Notes: generated by a model not told the origin, from the sequence alone. Counted from the stretch's first letter, positions 1 to 6,486 are shown. The stretch is 8,010 nt of DNA from Candidatus Saccharibacteria bacterium UBA1949 (GCA_002336735.1 DDER01000003.1:10471-18480), one strand, 5' to 3'. Program-made: numbers and translations.

Positions 1-32
1 GGTCTCGGGTTCAAATCCCGATCGCGGCTCCA
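1..32 (+). tRNA. tRNA, 3' part only (T arm, acceptor strand, CCA)
   Basis: Only the 3' end of a tRNA lies in the window. Bases 5-9 and 17-21 form a perfect 5-bp T stem around the 7-base loop TTCAAAT (10-16). Bases 22-28 are the 3' strand of the acceptor stem, base 29 is the discriminator (T) and 30-32 is an encoded CCA. The anticodon lies upstream of the window, so the amino acid cannot be read. A U at position 73 is common in bacterial tRNA-Gly and tRNA-Cys and in some tRNA-Thr, which narrows but does not settle the identity. It is followed at once by an intrinsic terminator. Confidence 0.93.
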
Positions 33-52
33 CAATATATTTTTAGGAAATT

Positions 53-75
53 ATCGCCCGAATGGGTGATTTTTT
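53..75 (+). terminator. Intrinsic terminator of the tRNA
   Basis: ATCGCCC (53-59) pairs with GGGTGAT (64-70) as a 7-bp stem with one G-U pair and a GAAT loop, followed directly by five T (71-75) and a further T-rich stretch. It lies 20 bases after the tRNA CCA, as expected for the end of a tRNA transcript. Read on the minus strand there is no proper T tract, so it should act in one direction only. Confidence 0.85.
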
Positions 76-101
76 CTTTAGTAATACAAGAATATCGTTG
101 G

Positions 102-153
102 GCAATAGGCTCGTTTGAGTTACATCGAACATGTGCCATGGGCGCACTATTGC
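102..153. repeat. Inverted repeat with a nested hairpin, in gene-free DNA
   Basis: GCAATAG (102-108) and CTATTGC (147-153) are perfect 7-bp inverted repeats 38 bases apart. Directly inside the right arm a second hairpin can form, TGTGCC (132-137) with GGCGCA (141-146) around an ATG loop, and it would stack on the outer stem. TTTT follows on the plus strand. The stretch 76-234 holds no gene that I can support. The element could be a structured RNA or a terminator relic, but repeats of this size also arise by chance. Confidence 0.3.
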
Positions 154-181
154 TTTTGCGTGACATATAATACTGAATAAA

Positions 182-216
182 CTATGCCGTAGTTAGCATA
201 CACAGCCTACAGATAG
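182..216 (-). terminator. Possible terminator of the methyltransferase/membrane-protein operon
   Basis: Downstream of the stop codon at 235-237, read on the minus strand, CTAT and GTAG pair with CTAC and ATAG (8 bp in two blocks split by a 2x3 internal loop, with a 14-base end loop). A weak T-rich run TTTATT follows. The stem is broken and the U tract poor, so this is a candidate only. I see no better terminator for this operon between 76 and 234. Confidence 0.3.
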
Positions 217-234
217 CATTGCCGATACGAGACT

Positions 235-597
235 TTAGCGAAATGCAAACAAAGTAACACCAAAAAGTAGCGCTACTAACCCCAACTCACAGAATATTTT
301 CCAATATCGGTACCGTGCAGCTTCGTAACCTATGATGACAAGTAGCGCGACTGGCGCTACGAAAACGAGCATCGGTTCGAACAGCAGGCTAGAAAGTGCT
401 GCAATAAATGAGATAATGCCGACGATTAGCATCCTTATGACCTTACGCGTAACATCTCGATCGCTTGCTGTTTTAGGCAACTCCGAATGCTGTTTTCGCC
501 CTAATGAAACAGTTTTCCCACTGAATACATAATAGCCATTAGTTACTATTTCTACTACGCCAAGTAGTAAAAATATGTACTGCACAATTAGTTGCAT
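235..597 (-). CDS. Small multi-pass membrane protein of unknown function
   Basis: This is a 120-residue protein that I do not recognise. It has about four hydrophobic segments, near residues 3-22, 54-72, 73-91 and 98-118. A polar loop at about 27-52, rich in K, R, S and D, separates the first from the rest. There is no cleavable signal peptide; it should be an integral inner-membrane protein. I chose the ATG at 597 because AGGA (606-609) stands 8 bases upstream. A longer frame reaches a GTG at 666 but would overlap the methyltransferase gene by 56 bases and lacks such a site. It begins 13 bases after the methyltransferase stop, so the two are almost surely co-transcribed, and it may work with that enzyme in the membrane. 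No catalytic motif is visible. Confidence 0.75.
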   Translation of the reverse strand: MQLIVQYIFLLLGVVEIVTNGYYVFSGKTVSLGRKQHSELPKTASDRDVTRKVIRMLIVGIISFIAALSSLLFEPMLVFVAPVALLVIIGYEAARYRYWKIFCELGLVALLFGVTLFAFR

Positions 598-610
598 AGC
601 GCTCTTCCTT

Positions 611-1072
611 TCATAACCATCGTCGTACTTTTCGTGAGTAATGCGCGTAGGCTGCATCAAAAGCACGCTCCATTTGTTGCTCCTCTATGGGAATAATTAA
701 TCGGTCAATAATAACGAAGTAGGTGACTGGCACAAACAATGCCACCCATGAGCCAGACGCTAACGCACAACCAAACGCCACCAGAACATACGCCAGGTAG
801 AGTGGATTACGAGAAAATCTATACACACCTCGTGTTACAAGTTGTGTCGGCTTGTCAATTGGGTTTATTGAGGTTCGGTGGTGTTTGAGGCTAGAAAATG
901 CAAGCAATAGCAAGATGACTGCGGCGGAGAGAATTACCCAACCAATCATACGCATATACTGAGGAAACATAGTCGTTTGCGGCATAAGAGTCGATAGTCC
1001 GAACACCAAAATGATAGAAACTACGAGGCATATGTCGGGTACATAATTGTAGAATTTGGGCGAATTTTGCAT
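611..1072 (-). CDS. ICMT-type membrane methyltransferase (isoprenylcysteine carboxyl methyltransferase family)
   Basis: This is a 153-residue integral membrane protein with the C-terminal signature of the ICMT/phospholipid methyltransferase superfamily: RGVYRFSRNPLYL at 81-93, then a hydrophobic segment, then the acidic EEQ at 130-132 and an AYAHYSRKVRRWL tail (140-152). In studied members this region binds S-adenosylmethionine. Hydrophobic stretches lie at about 11-29, 41-61, 91-104 and 105-128. Family members methylate a carboxyl, amine or similar group on lipid or membrane-bound substrates. Prenylated protein is not an expected substrate in bacteria, so the substrate here is unknown. The length is normal for short bacterial members. 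The start ATG has no clear SD site, and the next gene follows after 13 bases. A candidate promoter lies at 1100-1128. Confidence 0.85.
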   Translation of the reverse strand: MQNSPKFYNYVPDICLVVSIILVFGLSTLMPQTTMFPQYMRMIGWVILSAAVILLLLAFSSLKHHRTSINPIDKPTQLVTRGVYRFSRNPLYLAYVLVAFGCALASGSWVALFVPVTYFVIIDRLIIPIEEQQMERAFDAAYAHYSRKVRRWL

Positions 1073-1099
1073 GGATGAATCTTAACACATCACTGGTTA

Positions 1100-1128
1100 A
1101 TACTGCAATTGCCAAGCCTACTTGTCAA
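1100..1128 (-). promoter_or_regulatory. Candidate promoter of the methyltransferase operon
   Basis: On the minus strand a perfect -35 hexamer TTGACA (1123-1128) is followed after 17 bases by CAGTAT (1100-1105), a poor -10. An alternative -10, TATTAA (1097-1102), would need a 20-base spacer. Transcription would start about 20 bases upstream of the ATG at 1072. The strong -35 supports a promoter; the exact -10 is uncertain. Confidence 0.4.
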
Positions 1129-1252
1129 ATTGAAAGGACGAGCATTTTTGCTCCAGAATAGCTTCTAGCGAACGCGTAAAATCGCTCCAAAATTAATTAT
1201 CCTATGTCAATCAACTAGTGGCATAGTAATTTTTGCACGATTTAACACTTCT

Positions 1253-1266
1253 AAGGGGTAGCCCTT
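1253..1266. repeat. Short hairpin upstream of the YunG-like gene promoter
   Basis: AAGGG (1253-1257) and CCCTT (1262-1266) form a perfect 5-bp inverted repeat around GTAG. It lies about 33 bases upstream of the -10 at 1299, where an operator for an activator or repressor could sit. No T run follows, so it is not a terminator. It is short enough to be chance. Confidence 0.2.
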
Positions 1267-1295
1267 TGGTTTATAGAGTATCTATCGAATGGCTC

Positions 1296-1304
1296 TGCTA
1301 TACT
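1296..1304 (+). promoter_or_regulatory. Extended -10 promoter of the YunG-like/yajQ operon
   Basis: TATACT (1299-1304) is preceded by TGC, giving an extended -10 (TGnTATACT). No good -35 is found 16-18 bases upstream, as is common for extended -10 promoters. The ATG of the first gene begins 8 bases after the hexamer, which is where transcription should start, so the message would be leaderless or nearly so. Confidence 0.55.
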
Positions 1305-1311
1305 GAGTTGT

Positions 1312-1716
1312 ATGGTGTATCTGGAGCAAATAATCGAAGCGTTAGAGAAAAGCTGGGATACAACGACAGGATGGTACAATGACTTGCCAGTAGCCAATAG
1401 GGCTCGAGGGCAATGTGTTACTTCGTCACTGGTGATCTGGCACTTCTATGGCGGCGACATAGTACGAGTCCGAGTAACAGGTCAAGATATAGACGAAACT
1501 CACTATTATAATTTGCTCCCAAGCGGCACCATACTAGACACCACGCGCAGCCAGTACAAAGATACACGCATATCAATCAAAGACAGTCCCGTTGATCTAT
1601 CGGGTTACCCATCGCTAGCGCTCAAGCGATTGGCCGATGAGGAGACCTTAAATAAATATACGTTGCTTCTATCAAAAGTTACGAGATATTTGGAGGAAAA
1701 TTATGGCACAATTTAG
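1312..1716 (+). CDS. YunG-like protein
   Basis: This 134-residue soluble protein resembles the Bacillus YunG family of uncharacterised proteins. Shared features, from memory, are an N-terminal helix ending in KSW, the block RGQCVTSSLVIWHFYGG (32-48), ETHYYN (62-67) and DTTRSQY (76-82). Cys35, His64 and Asp76 are in the order of a Cys-His-Asp triad as seen in papain-like and transglutaminase-like folds; this is my inference and no activity is established. No signal peptide or membrane segment is seen. The ATG at 1312 directly follows the -10, with no SD, so translation probably starts on a leaderless message. The last 14 bases overlap yajQ, whose SD site is inside this gene. By eye it is more A/T rich than yajQ. 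Confidence 0.75.
   Translation: MVYLEQIIEALEKSWDTTTGWYNDLPVANRARGQCVTSSLVIWHFYGGDIVRVRVTGQDIDETHYYNLLPSGTILDTTRSQYKDTRISIKDSPVDLSGYPSLALKRLADEETLNKYTLLLSKVTRYLEENYGTI
1692..1696 (+). promoter_or_regulatory. Strong ribosome binding site of yajQ inside the YunG-like gene
   Basis: GGAGG at 1692-1696 stands 6 bases before the ATG at 1703. It fixes the yajQ start and lies within the last codons of the upstream frame, so translation of the two genes is likely coupled. Confidence 0.8.
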
Positions 1717-2197
1717 TTTTGATATCGAAAGCACCTACGATAAAGCCGAGATGAATAATGTCGAGCAGATGGTCGTGAAGGAAATAGCTAGTCGCTATGA
1801 TTTCAAGGGCACGCCGGCCGGCATTGAATGGCTCGCCGACAAAAAAGGGTTTAAGGTCATTGGTAGCAATGAGTGGCAGCTTGATACGATCGTCGACATG
1901 ATCGGCCGCCAACTCGCCAAACGCGGCATGACCAGCAAGGTCCTCGACCTCACCGGCAAGGTGACCGAAGCCAACCTGCGCGCCTGGAAAGACGTGCCGT
2001 TTCGCGATGGGCTCAAGCAAGATGATGCGAAGACAATCACCAAGCTGCTCAAGGACAACCACCCAAAAGTCAAAGCCCAAATCCAGGGCGAGGCTGTGCG
2101 CGTGACCAGCGCCAGCAAAGACGAATTGCAAGCGGTCATGGCAGCGCTTAAAGCCACTGACTTCGAGTTCCCGCTAACATTTACCAACTACCGCTAA
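1703..2197 (+). CDS. yajQ: YajQ family nucleotide-binding protein (UPF0234)
   Basis: This 164-residue protein matches YajQ over its full and usual length. It starts with an FDIES motif (5-9), has the conserved RYDFKG (31-36), and ends with the typical block of K-rich helix, KVKAQIQGEAVRV (122-134), the helix ELQAVMAALK (141-150) and the tail ending in FTNYR. YajQ folds as two ferredoxin/RNA-binding-like domains. It binds nucleotides, and in Xanthomonas a homologue is a cyclic di-GMP receptor acting with a transcription factor. Whether this organism makes cyclic di-GMP cannot be seen here. It is cytoplasmic. It overlaps the YunG-like gene by 14 bases and has its own strong SD. By eye the coding sequence is more GC-rich than its neighbours, as expected of a conserved housekeeping gene. 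I see no good terminator after it. Confidence 0.93.
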   Translation: MAQFSFDIESTYDKAEMNNVEQMVVKEIASRYDFKGTPAGIEWLADKKGFKVIGSNEWQLDTIVDMIGRQLAKRGMTSKVLDLTGKVTEANLRAWKDVPFRDGLKQDDAKTITKLLKDNHPKVKAQIQGEAVRVTSASKDELQAVMAALKATDFEFPLTFTNYR

Positions 2198-2335
2198 AAC
2201 GCGCCAGAATCAAGCGTTAGTAACATTTAGCGCGATACCACCAGGTCGACTTCTATATTTAGATACGGCTAACACCTTGAAAAAGCGATCAATTGTTGCT
2301 ATAGTGGGTAATTGAATTTGTAATACTACCGCTAA
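2187..2335 (+). repeat. 11-bp direct repeat bracketing the yajQ-rpmG spacer
   Basis: ACTACCGCTAA occurs at 2187-2197, where its last three bases are the yajQ stop, and again at 2325-2335, just upstream of the rpmG SD site. Its core CCGCTAA also occurs at 2171-2177. The DNA between the copies has no matching inverted ends, so it does not look like an inserted element. It may be chance or an old local duplication. Confidence 0.35.
2277..2305 (+). promoter_or_regulatory. Promoter of rpmG
   Basis: TTGAAA (2277-2282) and TATAGT (2300-2305) are separated by exactly 17 bases, a near-consensus sigma-70-type promoter. The expected start is near 2312, leaving a leader of about 33 bases before the ATG at 2345. 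The spacer 2198-2344 holds nothing else that I can support apart from the direct repeat. Confidence 0.7.
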
Positions 2336-2344
2336 GAGGAACCT

Positions 2345-2554
2345 ATGGCTAAGAAAACGAATACCAAGCGCAAAATTATCGCCCTTGTCAGCGAGCTGAC
2401 AGGCCACCGCACGTATGTGACGCGCAAAAACACCATGAACACTCCAGACAAATTAGAGCTCAACAAGTACGACCCCCGAGCCCGCAAACACGCCAAATAC
2501 GTCGAAACCAAAAAATCGCTTGGCCGCAACGAAGTCAAACCACGCAAGGGGTAG
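2345..2554 (+). CDS. rpmG: 50S ribosomal protein bL33, zinc-free type
   Basis: This 69-residue, very basic protein matches bL33 of the large ribosomal subunit. The core KIIALVSELTGHRTYVTRKN (10-29), then PDKLELNKYDPRARKH (34-49), follows the family pattern of a short beta sheet and the LELKKFDP-like motif. There is no cysteine at all, so it is the C-minus type, which does not bind zinc (as in E. coli RpmG). The last 12-15 residues (KKSLGRNEVKPRKG) extend beyond the usual length of about 50-55 residues. SD GAGG lies 5 bases before the ATG. It has its own promoter and is probably a single-gene unit. The end carries two stops in tandem (TAGTAG). Confidence 0.93.
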   Translation: MAKKTNTKRKIIALVSELTGHRTYVTRKNTMNTPDKLELNKYDPRARKHAKYVETKKSLGRNEVKPRKG

Positions 2555-2597
2555 TAGCTCACGACGCCGTCGCCGACCCACCCCTGCTAAATTGTAT

Positions 2598-2618
2598 GTG
2601 AAAAATACCTTTTTACAC
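2598..2618. terminator. Possible bidirectional hairpin between convergent genes
   Basis: GTGAAAAA (2598-2605) pairs with TTTTT-A-CAC (2610-2618): 8 bp with one bulged A and a TACC loop. It sits between the rpmG stop and the stop of the convergent operon, where terminators are expected for both strands. The T tract is the arm itself rather than a tail, so it is not a classical terminator. The whole spacer 2555-2624 has no better candidate. Confidence 0.35.
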
Positions 2619-2624
2619 CTAAGG

Positions 2625-3311
2625 TCACGCAATAGCAGCAATTTGCCTATCAATCATCTCTGCTAACCAAGCTCCGCCCGTCAAGATAGACTCTAGCTGT
2701 TTTTCGGTGGGATGGTGGATATGCGCATAAACATACAGAACATTTTCATCGACTTCTAGACTCATATTTGGCAAATATTGCGGAAGTAATGCAGTTAATT
2801 CTGGTCGAAAAATTCGTTCGATTTCGACTAGCTGCCCTGGGCTGCCGAGCAGCGAATAGTGTTCGCTGAATACTGGGTGATGCGGGCCAAATACACCGAG
2901 TGCGAGACGTACTAACTGAGAATACTTTGCCAGGTAGACCTCCATGCGCGATCCATGACACAGCAATATGTGCGGAATATCTTTTGAAGTATGAAGATCA
3001 AATGACATAATCACCCAACGTGTATCTCGTTGTTTACTATTGAGTAAGCGTACGCTGTCTCGCCGCGTCACGATAACAGTGTCATACCCGCGAAATGTGC
3101 CGATACAATAGTTGCTATCAAGATGGGTAGGCGACAGCGTCACTCCACGAACAAGCTTGTGCTCATCATCCTTTTGATTGACGTATCCAAAATACACGAA
3201 GCCGATTTTTTCAGCAAAACTCATAATTACCCGTCGTGTCTGCTGTCGCCGCACAACTGACCCAGGCAGAGAACGCGTCATTATTTGTTTCATCCGTTCA
3301 CGAGGACGCAT
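2625..3311 (-). CDS. Conserved-looking protein of unknown function, last gene of the glucan operon
   Basis: I do not recognise this 228-residue protein with confidence. It opens with a basic stretch (1-28, many R and K, no hydrophobic segment). A mixed alpha/beta region follows, with strands such as KIGFVYFGYV (35-44), YDTVIVTRR (76-84) and HILLCHG (114-120). The C-terminal part (140-228) reads FGPHHPVF..HYSLLGSP, a run of alternating hydrophobic residues to 195, then LESILTGGAWLAEMIDRQ (206-223). That C-terminal pattern faintly resembles DUF3137-like proteins; this is weak inference. No signal peptide or membrane helix is evident. The ATG at 3311 has SD GGGGAG (3320-3325) 8 bases upstream, written in the last two codons of the GH15 gene, and begins 5 bases after its stop. 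A start at Met30 is possible but has only a weak SD. Position ties it to glucan metabolism, but no role can be assigned. Confidence 0.8.
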   Translation of the reverse strand: MRPRERMKQIMTRSLPGSVVRRQQTRRVIMSFAEKIGFVYFGYVNQKDDEHKLVRGVTLSPTHLDSNYCIGTFRGYDTVIVTRRDSVRLLNSKQRDTRWVIMSFDLHTSKDIPHILLCHGSRMEVYLAKYSQLVRLALGVFGPHHPVFSEHYSLLGSPGQLVEIERIFRPELTALLPQYLPNMSLEVDENVLYVYAHIHHPTEKQLESILTGGAWLAEMIDRQIAAIA

Positions 3312-3316
3312 ATGGA

Positions 3317-5263
3317 CTACTCCCCAATCTCACTGGCTAAATCGAGTAAAGTATTAGCGAGCTCTGCCTGAGACCAGACAAGCGGCATAACTGACACCGC
3401 ATCTCCTGTCAGAGGGTCAATCTGCTCGCTGAGCATACCCGTCGGTAGCCCCACACCCACCACCCAATCGACAAGCTGTTTGGCTGTATCGCGTCGTCCT
3501 ATCACATTGCAGTATTGCGCCAGCCAAAGTGATGTGATGAGCCACGTATTACTCGGCGCCGAAGCATCAGTCCGATGATAATTATCATCAATATAGCGAG
3601 GCAAACCTAAATGCACTGACTGATCAAAGGTTCTCAGTAGCGTACTCATCGAGTTCGCCATCTCATCGCTATTCGTATCAAACAGTCCATACATAAACAC
3701 CCCAAATACACTAGAACTATCGATAGTATCATCATACGATATATCGCCACTTGGAGCGGCCAACAGGCCCTTATAGAAGCATTGCTTCGCATTGCTGTAT
3801 AGGTATTGCTTGGCGGCACTTTGAATATCGTCGGCTGCCGTTCGCCACTTTACGGCACTTTGATTATCGCCAGCTACTTCAGCGAGACTCGCCGCCGCAA
3901 CAAGTGCTGCATAAACTAGCGAGGTGGAGTAAGTTGTGGTAAGAAATTTTTCTTCCCATAAATCATAACTTGCTTTGGGTAGGCCAGTTTTCTTGTCAAT
4001 ATACTCCGCCATAAAATTAGCCATTGGGACAATCATCGACTGATAAAATTCCTGGAGAAGCGCTGGTGAAGCATTCATTTCATAATATTGAACAAACATA
4101 AATACCACCAAAGCCGTCTCGTCCTCCTGAATAGGCGGTGCAATAATACCCTCTGCATGAAGGTATGGATGCCAGCTACTCCCAAGCGCGCCATCGGCAC
4201 GGTACTTATGCATGAGATATCCGCCCGCATTAAGTGCACGGCGACAGAATTCGAAAAAAGCATGGGGCTCATCGGTGTATCCAATCCGAATAAGCGGCCA
4301 TAGGGCATACGCACCATCGCGCGGCCAACAGTATGCGTAACTATCGCGAGCGTAGTTGAGCAGAGCTGTATCGGTACTCGCGATAACCGCTCCCCGCCTA
4401 TCGATATGGGCCTTGATGAGCATGATGTTACGCACAAATAACGTTCGGTAGTCTGGCGAGAGGTGACTAGCGGCACGTCGTGCGGGTCTCAGCCAACGCT
4501 CCCACCATGCTGCCGTTTGCAGAAGACGCTTAGTGGCACCATCTCGCAGGGCAAATTTATGAACACGCAGCGCTTCACGAGTCGATGTCCCGGCGGCCAC
4601 CCAATACTCGGCACGAACAGAACTATGCGCTTGTATAGGAAGAATCATCCTAACAGTGGAATCTACCTGACCGTGATCAACACTACTACCCGATAACTCG
4701 CCGTCCTCAGCATCTCGAAATGTTCCTTCACGGCCCTCGAGTCCAAAAATTCCGATACTATGCTGATCAAAACATCTATCCGCCGCTCTTAGTGATACCA
4801 CAAAAGCCCTTCGACCTCGATAATGCAAAAGAACAGATTGATCTGGCAAAAACTGACCCGTATCAGTGTTATTACGTGCGTCTCCAATTGTAAACGCTTG
4901 ATGCATAAATAACCGTATTTCACGATCAGTATCGCGCAGATTGATCACATGGATACTACGCATAAACAGGTTGATATCAGTATCAACGGCATCATCAAAT
5001 TCTATGCGCACCCCTAGCTCTGCTTGTGTCGCGATAGTATGAGAGATCAATCCCTCATGTGGGTAGCTGTGCGTGATACACCAGGTGGTATTATTGAGCC
5101 AGCTCATGACTCCATCAATCCACACACCAATATGATGACTTATCGATGCTCCGCCAGCGTGATTCTCGTATCCAACATAGGGAAAATACATGTCGTGCAC
5201 AAAACCATACTCATCGAGTCCGACATGTAGCTCACCGTTACTAAGCACCACCGGCCGGGACAT
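3317..5263 (-). CDS. GH15 glucoamylase-like glucan hydrolase
   Basis: This 648-residue enzyme has the two-part build of prokaryotic glycoside hydrolase family 15: an N-terminal beta-sandwich (about 1-265) and an (alpha/alpha)6 barrel (about 270-648). Landmarks are YCWPRDGAYA (311-320), PPIQEDETAL (376-385), YDLWEE (433-438; Glu437 is the expected general acid) and LSEQIDPLTG (611-620; Glu613 the expected general base) followed by PLVWSQAEL (627-635). The family removes glucose from non-reducing ends of alpha-glucans; glucodextranase, isomaltose hydrolase or GH15 trehalase cannot be excluded. There is no signal peptide, so it is probably cytoplasmic. I chose the ATG at 5263, which shares one base with the GH57 stop, because GGAG (5271-5274) is 7 bases away. 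A GTG at 5266 is only 4 bases from it. It is translationally coupled to the GH57 gene. The active-site residues appear intact. Confidence 0.92.
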   Translation of the reverse strand: MSRPVVLSNGELHVGLDEYGFVHDMYFPYVGYENHAGGASISHHIGVWIDGVMSWLNNTTWCITHSYPHEGLISHTIATQAELGVRIEFDDAVDTDINLFMRSIHVINLRDTDREIRLFMHQAFTIGDARNNTDTGQFLPDQSVLLHYRGRRAFVVSLRAADRCFDQHSIGIFGLEGREGTFRDAEDGELSGSSVDHGQVDSTVRMILPIQAHSSVRAEYWVAAGTSTREALRVHKFALRDGATKRLLQTAAWWERWLRPARRAASHLSPDYRTLFVRNIMLIKAHIDRRGAVIASTDTALLNYARDSYAYCWPRDGAYALWPLIRIGYTDEPHAFFEFCRRALNAGGYLMHKYRADGALGSSWHPYLHAEGIIAPPIQEDETALVVFMFVQYYEMNASPALLQEFYQSMIVPMANFMAEYIDKKTGLPKASYDLWEEKFLTTTYSTSLVYAALVAAASLAEVAGDNQSAVKWRTAADDIQSAAKQYLYSNAKQCFYKGLLAAPSGDISYDDTIDSSSVFGVFMYGLFDTNSDEMANSMSTLLRTFDQSVHLGLPRYIDDNYHRTDASAPSNTWLITSLWLAQYCNVIGRRDTAKQLVDWVVGVGLPTGMLSEQIDPLTGDAVSVMPLVWSQAELANTLLDLASEIGE

Positions 5264-6486
5264 CACCTATCTCCGTGATGATAGTGTGCCATTAGGCGAT
5301 ATCGTAAATCACGCAGCGCATTTATGTAGTACAAAAACGCATCATACGGTGATTCGTACGGACTAAAATACGCATGGACATCGCCGTCATTAAAATATTT
5401 TGTGCACATATAGTAAGCATGATCAGATGTCTGTAGTCGTCGCCAGTCAGCGATGAGCGCGACATCACCACTGCGCATGATATCGTCCTCTAGAGCATAC
5501 AAATGACGCATCGCTTCATGCTGCATACTATTGCCAAGCCATGCAGTCAAATCTCGCGCCGTATCGGCCCATGTGACTGTATTTGGCATACTGATTTGAC
5601 CAACTGGCTTGTGCGCAGCGATGGCATCGCTGACAGTATAAAACGTATTGCCCGTTTCGCCTAGCCATTTATCAACAAATGCCTCAAAGAAATCAAAAAT
5701 TCCCGTATCGGCCCACTGATGCTCGCCAAAAGTCTCATAGTCCATGAATAGATTGATCAAGTTACCCTCCTGCGAGGCAACCCGTAACCACTCATTGTAC
5801 TTTTCAGCCGAGAGCGGCCACTGCTCCCAGTCACGATTACCAAATCGAAATGCGAGATCGTCGCTGAGACGATAATTCTTCATGAGCAAGGCTATCTTGT
5901 CACAGCCCTCTGGTTGATAGACGTAGTTAGGGCTGCGCCACTCGAGGATAGGGTCCCAACCCTCTGACAAAATTCCTTCAAACCCATAGCCTTCCGCCCA
6001 CACAGCCAGCTGATCGTTGTAGGCAAGCTCGGTATTGCGAAAAACGCGACTCTCAACACCAAAAAGTTGGCGGATCTTCTCCCGATGCATCTTCACCTGT
6101 CGCTCAAATTCATCACGACTATAGAAAAAGGCAAGAGAGTGATAGTATGTCTCGGCGACAATCTCAACCCGACCTGTCGCCACGATACGCCGAAAACTTT
6201 CCAGTACGTCAGGCGTCCACTGCTCAGCCTGCTCGATGAATGTACCAGTGATACTTAGTGACAGCTTAAAGTCAGGATGCCTTTCGAGTAGTCGCTCAAG
6301 CAGTTCATTCATCGGACGATAGGACTTGTCGGCAACTTTACGAAGAATCAATTCGTTGTTTTGTCCCTTCTCATGGCTCGTTTCGGCAAAATAATCATGT
6401 CGTTCAGCTGTATCAAACACGCTGTACTGCCTCACGCGCCACGGCTGATGGACATGAAGATAGAGGGTGATAGCACGCTGGCTCAT
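5263..6486 (-). CDS. GH57 alpha-amylase-like enzyme
   Basis: This 407-residue glycoside hydrolase family 57 protein shows all five conserved regions: HVHQPW (11-16); GRVEIVAETYYHS (105-117); RNTELAY (150-156), with Glu153 the expected nucleophile; FMDYETFGEH (247-256), with Asp249 the expected acid; and AWLGNSMQHEAMRHLY (315-330). Its length and motifs fit the single-domain alpha-amylase branch rather than the longer branching enzymes or 4-alpha-glucanotransferases. It should cut alpha-1,4 bonds inside glycogen or maltodextrins, retaining configuration; transfer activity is possible. No signal peptide is seen. The ATG at 6486 forms an ATGA overlap with the glycosyltransferase stop, and AGGGG (6494-6498) lies 7 bases upstream. 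An in-frame ATG at 6528 lies inside the upstream gene and is unlikely. It ends in a one-base overlap with the GH15 start. Confidence 0.92.
   Translation of the reverse strand: MSQRAITLYLHVHQPWRVRQYSVFDTAERHDYFAETSHEKGQNNELILRKVADKSYRPMNELLERLLERHPDFKLSLSITGTFIEQAEQWTPDVLESFRRIVATGRVEIVAETYYHSLAFFYSRDEFERQVKMHREKIRQLFGVESRVFRNTELAYNDQLAVWAEGYGFEGILSEGWDPILEWRSPNYVYQPEGCDKIALLMKNYRLSDDLAFRFGNRDWEQWPLSAEKYNEWLRVASQEGNLINLFMDYETFGEHQWADTGIFDFFEAFVDKWLGETGNTFYTVSDAIAAHKPVGQISMPNTVTWADTARDLTAWLGNSMQHEAMRHLYALEDDIMRSGDVALIADWRRLQTSDHAYYMCTKYFNDGDVHAYFSPYESPYDAFLYYINALRDLRYRLMAHYHHGDR

Noticed and set aside
166..171. TATAAT on the plus strand
   Set aside because: There is no -35 at a suitable distance and no plus-strand gene follows before the opposing genes.
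598..666. Longer start (GTG at 666) for the small membrane protein
   Set aside because: It would overlap the methyltransferase gene by 56 bases, whereas the ATG at 597 has a well-spaced SD and follows the stop neatly.
1679..2131. 150-codon open frame on the minus strand
   Set aside because: It lies opposite yajQ, whose protein is clearly conserved; the frame is a by-product of yajQ codon use.
2194..2221. Hairpin after yajQ (CTAA..CGC with GCGTTAG)
   Set aside because: The stem has a two-base bulge, a large loop and no T tract, so I do not call it a terminator.
4075..4476. 133-codon second frame on the minus strand inside GH15
   Set aside because: It overlaps the intact catalytic barrel of GH15 in another frame and its translation has no recognisable domain.
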